10,247 nt of DNA from Deltaproteobacteria bacterium (lineage in GTDB: Bacteria > Desulfobacterota > DSM-4660 > Desulfatiglandales > Desulfatiglandaceae), in contig JAGHEC010000289.1 of the NCBI GenBank assembly GCA_021159525.1, forward strand, positions 1-10,247. Direction: 5' to 3'. The notes under the pieces were generated by a model that was not told the DNA's origin, ran no database searches, and worked only from the letters and a program-made list of their open reading frames with translations. Below are positions 1-7,191 of this stretch, piece after piece; the first letter of the stretch is position 1, and every line of letters starts with the position of its first letter. The translations under genes and the position numbers were made by a program.

Positions 1-36
1 CGTTCACTGTGCTTCCCCTAAATATTGAGCTGTTAC
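1..36 (-). repeat. Dispersed intergenic repeat, copy 1 (cut by window edge)
   Basis: Read on the minus strand, bases 15-36 begin GTAACAGCTCAATATTTAGG. This matches the core of the copies at 5728, 5784 (inverted) and 10208, with a few differences. Bases 1-7 (CGTTCAC) resemble the second motif of the family, CCGTTCACGG, seen at 5677 and 10150, so the two motifs also sit close together here. The element probably continues to the left, outside the window. The sequence shows shared motifs; calling it a mobile or REP-like element is inference. Confidence 0.6.
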
Positions 37-187
37 AATGGAGTACTGTAAGAACCAATCTCCATCATTCCACTATTCCACCACTCTTTGAGTCATTCAA
101 GTTGCAGCAGACTAAATCCCCTCCGGGGATAACCAAAACCGGGTCCTTTTTTGGGCCTGGATCTTTACTTCACCAATTTTAATGACG
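37..187 (+). other. Non-coding leader of acyl-CoA ligase gene
   Basis: No gene is supported here. Two small inverted repeats are visible. ATCCCC (116-121) pairs with GGGGAT (125-130) across a three-base loop. CCAAAA (133-138) pairs with TTTTGG (149-154) around a GC-rich centre. The second lies on a T-run at 147-152, so a weak attenuator is possible but not convincing. A TTGAGT at 88-93 could be a -35 box, but no good -10 box follows it. Confidence 0.3.
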
Positions 188-195
188 AGGGAGGA
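188..195 (+). promoter_or_regulatory. Ribosome binding site for acyl-CoA ligase
   Basis: AGGGAGGA lies six bases before the ATG at 202. It fixes the start there. The in-frame TTG at 151 would add 17 residues that do not belong to the family and would place this purine-rich site inside the coding region. Confidence 0.85.
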
Positions 196-201
196 TCTGA
201 A

Positions 202-1779
202 ATGAATATCAGCAAATGGATGCATGCAGGGACCATGGTAAAGATGAATGCCATCAATTATCCGGACAAGTTGGGATGGCAGGACAAGACCAAGGAATTT
301 ACCTTTAAGGAGTGGAATGACCGGGCATGCCGTTTTGCCAACGGGCTTAAGGACCTGGGCGTGGGACACAAGGACGCATTTGCCATTATCTCTTACAACC
401 GGGGCGAATGGATGGATATGTATGCGGGCTGCGCCAAGGGCGGGCAGATTGTGGTGCCGATCATGTTCAGGCTGGCTGGCCCGGATATTGACTACATTAC
501 GAACCATTCAGAATGTAAGGCCATTGTGGTGGAGGCCCCGTTTGTGGACCTCATCAACAGTGTCAGGGATAAGCTGCCCATCCCGGAGGGGAACTACATC
601 TATCTCGGTGACGGCCCCGTACCGGAAGGCTATGTGGGCTACGAGGATCTCTTGGCCAAATCTTCGCCTGCAGAACCGGATGTGATGGTGGATGCCGCGG
701 ATATCTGGGTTATCATGTATACGTCCGGGACTACTGGCAGGCCCAAAGGGGTGATGCGTACCCATGAAAGCACCGTGGCCCAGTACTATCTGAACGACAT
801 CAACATGGGCGTTCGTCCTACGGACAAGGTCATGCTTGTCATGCCCATGTGCCACATCAACTCTATTTACTATTCATTCGCATACACCCTGGTGACGGCG
901 CCGATCTTTGTGTACAACATGGTCAGTTTTGATCCCGAGGATCTCCTGAAGACCATCGACAAGTACAAAATTACGTTTACATCCCTGGTCCCGACCCATT
1001 ACATTATGCTGTTAGCCCTTCCCGAAGAGGTCAAAAAGAACTGTGACGTGTCCTCTATCCGGCAATTGCTCATTTCCTCGGCCCCCGCCCGAAAGGATCT
1101 GAAAATGGCCATTATGGACTATTTCAAGAACGCGGAATTATGGGAGGCCTATGGGAGTACCGAGGGCGGGCTGGTGACCCTGCTTAGGCCTGAAGACCAG
1201 TTCAAGAAACTGGGTTCCATCGGCAAGGAGATATTCGGGATCGACCGGATCCGAATCCTGGACGAGAACAGGAACGAGGTCCCGGACGGCGAGGTGGGAG
1301 AACTCTTTTACCGAACCCCCATGCTCTTCAAGGAATACCTTAAGGAGCCTGAAAAGACCAGGGAGGCATTTGAGGGGGAATGGTCATCCGCAGGCGACAT
1401 GGTGAGAAGGGATGAGGACGGGTATTACACCCTCGTGGACCGCAAGGCCAACATGATCATTACAGGCGGCGAGAATGTCTATCCCTCGGAGGTGGAAAGC
1501 GCTGTAGGCGCCCACGAGGCAGTCAAGGACATCGCCGTGATTGGCGTCCCGGACGAAAAATGGGGAGAGGCCATTAAGGCGGTGGTGGTGCTCCATGAAG
1601 GGTATGAGCCCAGCGAACAACTGGCCAAGGACATCATGGAGTTCACCCGCGGCAAGATCGCCGGCTTCAAACGGCCCAAAAGCGTTGATTTCGTAACGGA
1701 CGACGAGATGCCCAGGACCCCCACAGGGAAGATCCTGCACCGGATCCTCAGGGAAAAATACGGCAAATGGGGGGAATAG
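202..1779 (+). CDS. AMP-dependent acyl-CoA synthetase (class I adenylate-forming ligase)
   Basis: The 525-residue protein should activate a carboxylic acid in two steps: ATP forms an acyl-adenylate, then CoA displaces AMP to give acyl-CoA in the cytoplasm. The full set of family motifs is present. These are the phosphate-binding loop TSGTTGRPKG (174-183), YGSTEG (317-322), the GD of SAGDM (Asp399), the hinge DRK (413-415) and the C-terminal PRTPTGKIL with catalytic Lys510. Length is normal for the FadD / aryl-CoA ligase group. No signal peptide or membrane segment is seen. The substrate cannot be read from sequence; a medium or long fatty acid, or an aromatic or alicyclic acid, is possible. 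The thiolase-like gene downstream fits an acyl-CoA degradation or synthesis route. The gene has a strong ribosome binding site and no upstream partner within the window. Confidence 0.93.
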   Translation: MNISKWMHAGTMVKMNAINYPDKLGWQDKTKEFTFKEWNDRACRFANGLKDLGVGHKDAFAIISYNRGEWMDMYAGCAKGGQIVVPIMFRLAGPDIDYITNHSECKAIVVEAPFVDLINSVRDKLPIPEGNYIYLGDGPVPEGYVGYEDLLAKSSPAEPDVMVDAADIWVIMYTSGTTGRPKGVMRTHESTVAQYYLNDINMGVRPTDKVMLVMPMCHINSIYYSFAYTLVTAPIFVYNMVSFDPEDLLKTIDKYKITFTSLVPTHYIMLLALPEEVKKNCDVSSIRQLLISSAPARKDLKMAIMDYFKNAELWEAYGSTEGGLVTLLRPEDQFKKLGSIGKEIFGIDRIRILDENRNEVPDGEVGELFYRTPMLFKEYLKEPEKTREAFEGEWSSAGDMVRRDEDGYYTLVDRKANMIITGGENVYPSEVESAVGAHEAVKDIAVIGVPDEKWGEAIKAVVVLHEGYEPSEQLAKDIMEFTRGKIAGFKRPKSVDFVTDDEMPRTPTGKILHRILREKYGKWGE

Positions 1780-1794
1780 GGATTTGAGATGAAA

Positions 1795-1846
1795 GGTGTT
1801 TTTTTGGATTTAACTCCCGTTCTTTATTGGAAAACACCGGTGTTTT
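1795..1846. promoter_or_regulatory. Candidate operator: 16-base palindrome plus extra half-site
   Basis: The 129-base gap between ligase and thiolase contains the perfect palindrome AAAACACCGGTGTTTT (1831-1846). The same half-site, GGTGTTTT, also occurs at 1795-1802, 44 bases upstream in direct orientation. This is about four helical turns, compatible with cooperative binding on one DNA face. The middle half-site (1831-1838) could also pair in RNA with either flanking copy. A weak -10-like TTTAAA lies at 1874-1879. A dimeric repressor site (TetR-type regulators commonly control acyl-CoA genes) is inference; no regulator gene is in the window. Confidence 0.5.
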
Positions 1847-1892
1847 ATTCGTTAGTCGATACATTTCAGGCACTTTAAACTTTCTTTATGAT

Positions 1893-1899
1893 CGGAGGA
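1893..1899 (+). promoter_or_regulatory. Ribosome binding site for thiolase
   Basis: CGGAGGA with GGAGG at 1894-1898 lies ten bases before the ATG at 1909. It rules against the ATG at 1888, which would put this site inside the gene. Confidence 0.8.
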
Positions 1900-1908
1900 T
1901 TGCAGACT

Positions 1909-3114
1909 ATGTTGACAAAGGCATTTATTCCCTACAAAGGATACTATTCGAGCCCCTTCAGCAGGTGGCAGGGAAGCATGGCCAATGAGAACTCCATTGT
2001 TCTGGGGGCCACGACCACCAAAAAATGGTTGGCCCAGAAGAACTGGGATCCGGGCATGTTTGATTATCTCATCCTGGGAATCACCATCGGCCAGCTCCAC
2101 CAGTTTTACTCGGCCCCCTGGGCCGCCGCCCTCATGGGTGCGGGGGGCATCTCCGCTGTGACCCTCAGCCAGGCCTGTACCACCTCCACCACTTGTATCT
2201 ACCAGGCGGCCGTGGGCGTAGAGACCGGACTGTATCAAAACTGCTACACCCTCATGACCGACCGCTGCTCCAACGGCCCCCACACTGTCTGGCCCAACCC
2301 CATGGGGCCTGGCGGAGAGGTGATTTCAGAAAACTGGATGATGGACAATTTTAACAGCGATCCCAATGTGGGCCTCAAGATGGTAGAGACCGCGGAAAAC
2401 GTGGCCAAGGAGGACAAGATCACCAAGGAGGAGTGCGATGCCCTGACCCTGCGACGATATGAGCAATACCTGGAGGCCCTGGCAGATGACCGTGCCTTTC
2501 AAAAGCGATACATGTTCCCGGTCGAGGTCAAGGTATCGAAGAAAAAGACTGTCTTGGTGGAGGAAGACGAGGGGGTGACACCCTGCACCGAAGAAGGCCT
2601 TGGCCGCCTGAAACCTGTGGTTCCGGGCGGGGTCCTCTCTTTTGGGTGCCAGACCTTTCCCGCGGACGGCAACTGCGGGGTGGTGGTCACCACAGCGGAA
2701 AAGGCCAAAGAGCTGAGCGCGGACCCATCCATCCCTATCCAGGTCATCGCCTACGGGTATTCGCGGACCAAACCGGGCTACATGGCCGCGGCCCCTGTGC
2801 CGGCGGCAAGGATGGCCCTTCAGAATGCAGGGCTTAAAATTACGGACATGAAGGTCCTTAAGACGCACAACCCCTTTATAGTCAACGACCTCCACTTCGC
2901 CCGGGAAATGGGCATCAAGGCTGAGGGGAGCGACGAGCTTACGTTTAACAATTATGGCTCTTCCCTCATTTACGGGCACCCCCAGGGACCGACCGCCGGC
3001 CGGATCATTATCGAGGGCATCGAGGAGACGGTCATGAAGGGCGGCGGCTATTTCCTCTGGGCCGGGTGCGCTGCTGGAGACACGGGGGGCTCCCTTGTCA
3101 TCAAGGTGGGCTGA
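1909..3114 (+). CDS. Thiolase-family protein with HNPF motif
   Basis: A 401-residue thiolase-fold enzyme, expected to cleave a 3-ketoacyl-CoA with CoA or run the reverse Claisen condensation. The nucleophilic cysteine is Cys90 in LSQACTTST, at the position of Cys89 in classical thiolases. The conserved histidine is His357 in YGHPQGPTAGR, and the C-terminal acid/base cysteine is Cys387 in AGCAAGDTGG. The NEAF motif of classical thiolases is replaced by HNPF (320-323) in THNPFIVNDL. This resembles the HDCF motif of SCP2-type thiolases, in which histidine takes the asparagine position. The family is therefore divergent, and its substrate is not predictable. No DUF35 zinc partner, usual for archaeal-type SCP2-like thiolases, is adjacent. 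It lies behind its own candidate operator and ends before a strong terminator, so it may be a single-gene unit or partly read through from the ligase. Confidence 0.85.
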   Translation: MLTKAFIPYKGYYSSPFSRWQGSMANENSIVLGATTTKKWLAQKNWDPGMFDYLILGITIGQLHQFYSAPWAAALMGAGGISAVTLSQACTTSTTCIYQAAVGVETGLYQNCYTLMTDRCSNGPHTVWPNPMGPGGEVISENWMMDNFNSDPNVGLKMVETAENVAKEDKITKEECDALTLRRYEQYLEALADDRAFQKRYMFPVEVKVSKKKTVLVEEDEGVTPCTEEGLGRLKPVVPGGVLSFGCQTFPADGNCGVVVTTAEKAKELSADPSIPIQVIAYGYSRTKPGYMAAAPVPAARMALQNAGLKITDMKVLKTHNPFIVNDLHFAREMGIKAEGSDELTFNNYGSSLIYGHPQGPTAGRIIIEGIEETVMKGGGYFLWAGCAAGDTGGSLVIKVG

Positions 3115-3156
3115 TTCCGCAGATGACCATTGACCCCAAGGGTCTTACCTGTTAAA

Positions 3157-3193
3157 AAAAGGGCTGTTCTGATCCTTTTAGAACGGCCCTTTT
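3157..3193 (+). terminator. Strong intrinsic terminator after thiolase
   Basis: The arms AAAAGGGCTGTTCT (3157-3170) and AGAACGGCCCTTTT (3180-3193) form a 14-pair stem with one G-T wobble and a nine-base loop. The stem is followed by further T-rich sequence (TTTTCTTTTT) and preceded by a run of A, so it could also act on transcripts from the minus strand. Confidence 0.9.
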
Positions 3194-3245
3194 CTTTTTA
3201 GGGCTATAAAAAAGGGATCGCGGTTTCCTGACAGGTTATTGAATC

Positions 3246-4922
3246 ATGCAGACGATTATCTTTCAGTCTCTGGGCGGCCTCGGGCTTTTCCTGTTCGGGA
3301 TGAAGATCATGTCCGACGGGCTCCAAAAGGTGGCCGGAAACAAGCTGCGCCGGATTCTGGCCATGGTTTCCAATAACCGTCTCATCGGTTGCGGCGTCGG
3401 CGCGCTGGTGACCAGCATTGTACAGAGTTCCAGCGCCACAACGGTCATGCTGGTGAGTTTTGTGGATGCAGGCCTCATGAGCTTTGTCCAGGCCATCGGG
3501 GTGATCCTGGGCGCCAACATCGGCACCACGGTCACGGCCCAGCTGATCGCCTTTAAAATCACCGCCTATGCCCTGCCGTCCATTGCTCTCGGGGTCCTTC
3601 TCAAGTTCTTTCTGGGCCGGGGAAAATGGATCTATGCCGGCGATGTACTCTTGGGCTTCGGCCTGGTGTTTTACGGGCTTGCCACCATGCAGGCCGGTTT
3701 CGCCCCCCTCAGGCATCACCCTGACTTTATCGCCCTGTTTACCCGGTTCAACGCCGATCACATCGGGAACCTGCTCCTGTGTGTTCTGGTGGGAACGGTC
3801 CTGACCATGATCCTCCAGAGTTCCAGCGCTACGGTGGGAATCACCATGGCCCTCGCCACCCAGGGTCTGCTGGACTTCGAGGCGTGCGTGGCCCTGATCT
3901 TGGGCGACAATATCGGCACCACTATTACCGCGGAACTGGCCAGTATCGGCGCCAGTCTCAATGCCCACCGGACAGCCCGGGCCCACACCCTCTTCAATGT
4001 GATCGGCGTCTTTTTTGTAATTCTCTTCTTCCCACTATTTGTAAAACTTATCATATGGTTCACGTCAACCTTCCTGGACATCGGTTCCCCGGAGCTTGTG
4101 GTGGACGGCCAGCATCCCTACATCGCCAGATACATTGCCAATGCCCACACCGGTTTCAATGTGGTTAACGCAATGGTTTTTCTCATCTTTCTCCCCTACC
4201 TGGTGAAGGTGGCCATCTGGCTGACGCCCCACAAAAAAGAGGCCGATGCCCTGGAGGAGCTCCGCCATATCAAGTATATCGACTCCAAATACATCGACAC
4301 ACCGGATGTGGCTATCAGTCAGGCCAGGGCCGAGATCGTCAGGATGGGGGAGGCGGTGATCCAGATGTACAACGACGTGATCGAGTCGCTCAAGGCGCGT
4401 AACTTGGAGGAGTTGATCCAGTGGCGGAAGCGTGAGGACACGATCGATAATCTTCAAAGAGAGATCATCCAATTTCTCGTGCAGGTTATGCAACACCCCA
4501 TCAGTAAAGAAGAATCCAAGGAAGTGGCATCGTTGATGCGCATGGCCAACAACCTGGAGCGGGCCGGCGACGCTGTCGAGAATATAGCGGAACTGATAGA
4601 AGAACTTTTTCAACACGACCTCTACCTCTCCGAAGGAGGCATCCGCGATTATGACGTGATCTCCGAGGAGGTGGGGAGATTCCTGACCCTTGTGGTGAAC
4701 GCCATCCGCCTGGGAGACAAAGAGGTCATGCTTCATGCCCAGAGGCTGGAGGATTCCATTAACCTCATGCGGGAAGAAATGAGGAGCAACTACATCATGC
4801 GGCTCCAGAGCGGGGCCTGCACTGTTGATCCGGGCCTGATCCTGGTGGATATGCTCACTGCCTTTGAAAAGATCGGCGACTTCTGCTACAACGTGGCCCA
4901 GGCCGTAGCCGGGTTAAAATAA
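3246..4922 (+). CDS. Na/Pi cotransporter family protein with C-terminal PhoU-like domain
   Basis: A 558-residue inner-membrane protein of the NptA / PNaS family, expected to couple phosphate movement to a sodium gradient. Two inverted halves each carry the family signature: QSSSAT at 60-65 followed by GANIGTT (89-95), and QSSSAT at 191-196 followed by GDNIGTT (220-226). Hydrophobic membrane segments run from the N-terminus to about residue 327. The remainder (about 340-555) is a charged helical PhoU-like region, with a first bundle near 355-470 and a second near 475-555, as is usual in bacterial members. Such PhoU tails are thought to modulate phosphate transport. The start at the first ATG fits the family opening (GGLGLFLFGMKIMSDGLQ), although the ribosome binding site is weak. 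It lies downstream of a terminator, so it needs its own promoter, which I could not define. Confidence 0.92.
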   Translation: MQTIIFQSLGGLGLFLFGMKIMSDGLQKVAGNKLRRILAMVSNNRLIGCGVGALVTSIVQSSSATTVMLVSFVDAGLMSFVQAIGVILGANIGTTVTAQLIAFKITAYALPSIALGVLLKFFLGRGKWIYAGDVLLGFGLVFYGLATMQAGFAPLRHHPDFIALFTRFNADHIGNLLLCVLVGTVLTMILQSSSATVGITMALATQGLLDFEACVALILGDNIGTTITAELASIGASLNAHRTARAHTLFNVIGVFFVILFFPLFVKLIIWFTSTFLDIGSPELVVDGQHPYIARYIANAHTGFNVVNAMVFLIFLPYLVKVAIWLTPHKKEADALEELRHIKYIDSKYIDTPDVAISQARAEIVRMGEAVIQMYNDVIESLKARNLEELIQWRKREDTIDNLQREIIQFLVQVMQHPISKEESKEVASLMRMANNLERAGDAVENIAELIEELFQHDLYLSEGGIRDYDVISEEVGRFLTLVVNAIRLGDKEVMLHAQRLEDSINLMREEMRSNYIMRLQSGACTVDPGLILVDMLTAFEKIGDFCYNVAQAVAGLK

Positions 4923-4982
4923 ATCCGGTTGAACTTCTCTGCAATCTCATTGACTGTTAGAACTTTCTGAATTGAACAGGTC

Positions 4983-5669
4983 ATGCTTACCGCCACCCTT
5001 ATGGCCCGCAAGGACCGGAGACAATGCATTCGATGCGGCGAATGCTGCCTCCGTTCCGGTCCCTCTCTCCAGCTCAGGGACATTCCCCTGGTTATGGAAG
5101 GGCCTATCGCACCCGCTCACCTCTACGCCTTGCGCGTCGGAGAGCTTGTCTGGGACAACGTCCATCAACAATGGCAAAAAACCGGGACAGAGATCATCAA
5201 GGTCAAGGAACAAAAGGGAACCAGGGCATGCCTCTTTTACGATGCGGCCAAAAAGGCGTGTACCATCTATGAACACCGGCCTGTCCAGTGCGTGGCCATG
5301 AAATGCTGGGACCCTTCCGAATTCATGCGGGTCTACCAGGAACCCAAGGCCAGTCGGAAGGACATCATCTTTGATCCAAACCTGTTGAGACTCATGGCGG
5401 TCCACGAAGCGCAATGTGGGTATGACCGGCTGGAGCATTTCGTAAAGGCCATTGAAAATACCGGGGAAGAAGCAGTGAAGGAGGTCCTTGGCATCCTGAA
5501 ATGGGATCACGACCTCAGGCGCATGGCCCCTGAAAACCTGGGCCTTCCCCATGACGCCCTGGATCTGGTCTTTGGCCGTCCTCTGACCCACACCATTTCC
5601 ATGTTCGGCCTCAAGGCGGTCCGGAAACCGGATGGATCGTATCTCCTGACCACTCTGTCTTCTCCATAA
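4983..5669 (+). CDS. YkgJ-family cysteine cluster protein (CxxCxxCC)
   Basis: A 228-residue soluble protein with the family signature CIRCGECC (Cys15, 18, 21, 22). A second cysteine set follows (Cys83, 93, 103 and 108), within CTIYEHRPVQC and CWD. This is the usual layout of the UPF0153/YkgJ family, proposed to bind zinc or an iron-sulfur cluster; the biochemical role is not established. The C-terminal half (about 120-228) has no motif I recognise. Start: an in-frame stop at 4968-4970 leaves ATG 4983 or ATG 5001. Neither has a well-spaced ribosome binding site (AGG at 4978-4980 is only two bases from 4983), so the start is uncertain by six codons. The gene follows the transporter after 60 bases with no terminator between them and could be co-transcribed with it. 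No functional link is evident. Confidence 0.82.
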   Translation: MLTATLMARKDRRQCIRCGECCLRSGPSLQLRDIPLVMEGPIAPAHLYALRVGELVWDNVHQQWQKTGTEIIKVKEQKGTRACLFYDAAKKACTIYEHRPVQCVAMKCWDPSEFMRVYQEPKASRKDIIFDPNLLRLMAVHEAQCGYDRLEHFVKAIENTGEEAVKEVLGILKWDHDLRRMAPENLGLPHDALDLVFGRPLTHTISMFGLKAVRKPDGSYLLTTLSSP

Positions 5670-5676
5670 ACATAAT

Positions 5677-5815
5677 TGTAACCGTTCACGGGTGATTTTC
5701 GGTCAAATTTGGGATTGTCTGCCTTACGTAACAGCTCAATAACCCGGGGCAGGAGGGTTTTTCTTCCGCCCCGGCACTAGGTTCGCAGTTATCCCCCTAA
5801 TTATTGAGGTGATAT
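5677..5815. repeat. Composite intergenic repeat (copies 2 and 3, inverted) with GC-rich hairpin
   Basis: Three repeated pieces are packed into 139 non-coding bases. TGTAACCGTTCACGGG (5677-5692) recurs exactly at 10150-10165. GTAACAGCTCAATAA (5728-5742) shares its last 11 bases with 10208-10218. The segment 5784-5811, read on the minus strand, matches 10208-10235 at 24 of 28 positions. The second and third pieces are inverted and can pair at 12 of 15 positions (5728-5742 with 5801-5815). They enclose a GC-rich hairpin, CCGGGGC (5744-5750) with GCCCCGG (5768-5774). The result is a nested stem-loop. It may also serve as a terminator for the upstream gene, though no T-run follows the inner stem. 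It resembles a REP-like or MITE-like element, but no transposase is present. Confidence 0.7.
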
Positions 5816-5840
5816 ATTTTATTCTTGAACTGTTATATCA
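5810..5840 (+). promoter_or_regulatory. Candidate promoter and ModE-type operator of the molybdenum operon
   Basis: TGATATA (5810-5816) and TATATCA (5834-5840) form a perfect seven-base inverted repeat with a 17-base spacer. The right arm coincides with a possible extended -10 element, TGTTATATC (5831-5839). TATA-rich inverted half-sites are typical of ModE operators, and a ModE-type DNA-binding gene lies in the operon downstream. Autoregulation is thus a reasonable inference, but the spacer is longer than in the enterobacterial sites I know, and the transcription start is unproven. Confidence 0.4.
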
Positions 5841-5931
5841 TTTGTGACACATTTTGATCCGACAGGCGGGAAGCGGCCAACTCCTGAACCCCGCCAAACG
5901 GAGTTCCCCATACCCATTCTTGCGACAGCTT

Positions 5932-7191
5932 ATGGAATCCTTTTTTGAAGTGAAAAGGCCTGATGAGGTCTTTGAAATTATTGACCGTCTCATAAGTCCC
6001 ACAGGAGAGGAAACCGTTCCCCTGTCAGCGGCGGTTGATCGGGTAATGGCCAGAGACATGAAGGCCCCTGAAGACCTTCCCGGGTTTTTCAGATCCACCA
6101 TGGACGGCTATGCAGTCCGGGCAAAGGGGACCTTCGGGGCCACCGAAGGCCTCCCCGCCCTCTTCCAGGTCGTGGGCGAGGTGCGTATGGGCAGGCCCCC
6201 GGACATGGTTGTAAAAGAGGGTCAGGCCGTCAAGATACCCACGGGCGGCATGCTTCCGCAAGGGGCCGACAGCGTGCTGATGAAGGAATATTGTCACTGC
6301 CTGGATGAGGAAACCATTGAGGCAACCCGGGCCGCATCTCCTCTGGAAAACGTCATCGGTCCTGCCGATGACTTCAGACGGGGGGCTGTTTTCTTGACAA
6401 AGGGACACCGGCTGCGGCCCCAGGATGTGGGTGTCTTGGCAGGGTTCGGCATCACGGAGATCCCGGTATTCAAAAAGCCGCGCATCGCCATTATTTCTAC
6501 CGGGGACGAGATCGTGCCTGTTGATCACACCCCCCTTCCCGGCCAGGTGAGGGACATTAACCAGTATACGCTGGGGGCCCTCTGTCAGAGGGCCGGGGCA
6601 GAGCCGGTCTTTCTGGGCCTTTGTCCGGATAAGTTCGAGCCTCTCAAGGGGATTGTGGAAGAGGCCCTTGCCCGGTCCGATTCGGTCTGGATATCAGGCG
6701 GGAGTTCGGTGGGGACCCGGGACCTGACCCTGAGGGTTTTTGAGTCACTCGCGGACTTCGAACTCCTGGTCCACGGCATTTCCATCAGCCCCGGCAAACC
6801 CACCATTATCGGCAGGGCGGGGTCCCGGCCCGTTGTGGGTCTGCCCGGACACGTGGCATCGGCCCTGGTGGTGGCGGAGGTCTTTATGACGCGCATGATT
6901 TCCCTGCTGTCCGGATACGCCGGCAGGCCCAGACGCTGGGGCACGGTTGTGGAAGCTGAACTGAGCCGAAACATCCCCTCGGCTAACGGTAGAGAGGACT
7001 ATGTGCGCGTCATGCTGTCGGAAGGCGAGAACGGGCTGACGGCAGTTCCGGTGTTTGGAAAATCAGGTCTGATTTCCACCCTGGTGGATGCAGACGGTCT
7101 GGTCCGAATCGATATAAACGCCGAAGGCCTCTATCAGGGGCAAAGGGTGAAGGTAATCCTTTTCGAACATACAGAGGGAGGTCTCCTATGA
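5932..7191 (+). CDS. moeA: Molybdopterin molybdenumtransferase MoeA
   Basis: A 419-residue MoeA, which inserts molybdate (or tungstate) into adenylylated molybdopterin to make the active cofactor. Family motifs appear in order: STMDGYA (55-61), KIPTGGMLP (101-109), STGDEIV (189-195), RDIN (207-210), SGGSSVGTRD (255-264), PGKPT (287-291) and GLPGH (303-307). The C-terminal domain IV runs from about 335 to 415. All the acidic pocket motifs look intact, so this is the copy most likely to be the working metal insertase. Start: ATG 5932 gives the usual opening (ESFFEVKRPDEVFEII), but no clear ribosome binding site precedes it. A TTG at 5854 would add 26 residues with no family resemblance. The gene leads a four-gene operon and its stop overlaps the next start (ATGA). 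The metal preference cannot be read from sequence. Confidence 0.92.
   Translation: MESFFEVKRPDEVFEIIDRLISPTGEETVPLSAAVDRVMARDMKAPEDLPGFFRSTMDGYAVRAKGTFGATEGLPALFQVVGEVRMGRPPDMVVKEGQAVKIPTGGMLPQGADSVLMKEYCHCLDEETIEATRAASPLENVIGPADDFRRGAVFLTKGHRLRPQDVGVLAGFGITEIPVFKKPRIAIISTGDEIVPVDHTPLPGQVRDINQYTLGALCQRAGAEPVFLGLCPDKFEPLKGIVEEALARSDSVWISGGSSVGTRDLTLRVFESLADFELLVHGISISPGKPTIIGRAGSRPVVGLPGHVASALVVAEVFMTRMISLLSGYAGRPRRWGTVVEAELSRNIPSANGREDYVRVMLSEGENGLTAVPVFGKSGLISTLVDADGLVRIDINAEGLYQGQRVKVILFEHTEGGLL

Noticed and set aside
151..201. Upstream TTG start for the acyl-CoA ligase
   Set aside because: It adds 17 non-family residues and would cover the good ribosome binding site at 188-195; ATG 202 is preferred.
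2326..2979. Open minus-strand frame of 217 codons opposite the thiolase
   Set aside because: It is antisense to a well-supported thiolase-fold gene and has no recognisable motif.
3204..3986. Open minus-strand frame of 260 codons opposite the Na/Pi cotransporter
   Set aside because: The plus-strand gene has a complete family match across this region; the antisense translation has no recognisable domain and is a by-product of GC-rich codon usage.
4947..5591. Open minus-strand frame of 214 codons opposite the YkgJ-family gene
   Set aside because: The plus strand encodes a clear CxxCxxCC family protein; the antisense product has no motif.
5677..5815. CRISPR array
   Set aside because: The repeats are few, of differing orientation and irregularly spaced; there are no regular spacers and no cas genes.
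5854..5931. Upstream TTG start for moeA
   Set aside because: The added 26 residues do not look like a MoeA N-terminus and have no ribosome binding site; the family opening begins at ATG 5932.
5670..5931. Molybdenum-cofactor riboswitch upstream of moeA
   Set aside because: The location invites one, but the visible structure is explained by the repeat element and I could not match the known Moco motif by eye; a covariance-model search would settle it.
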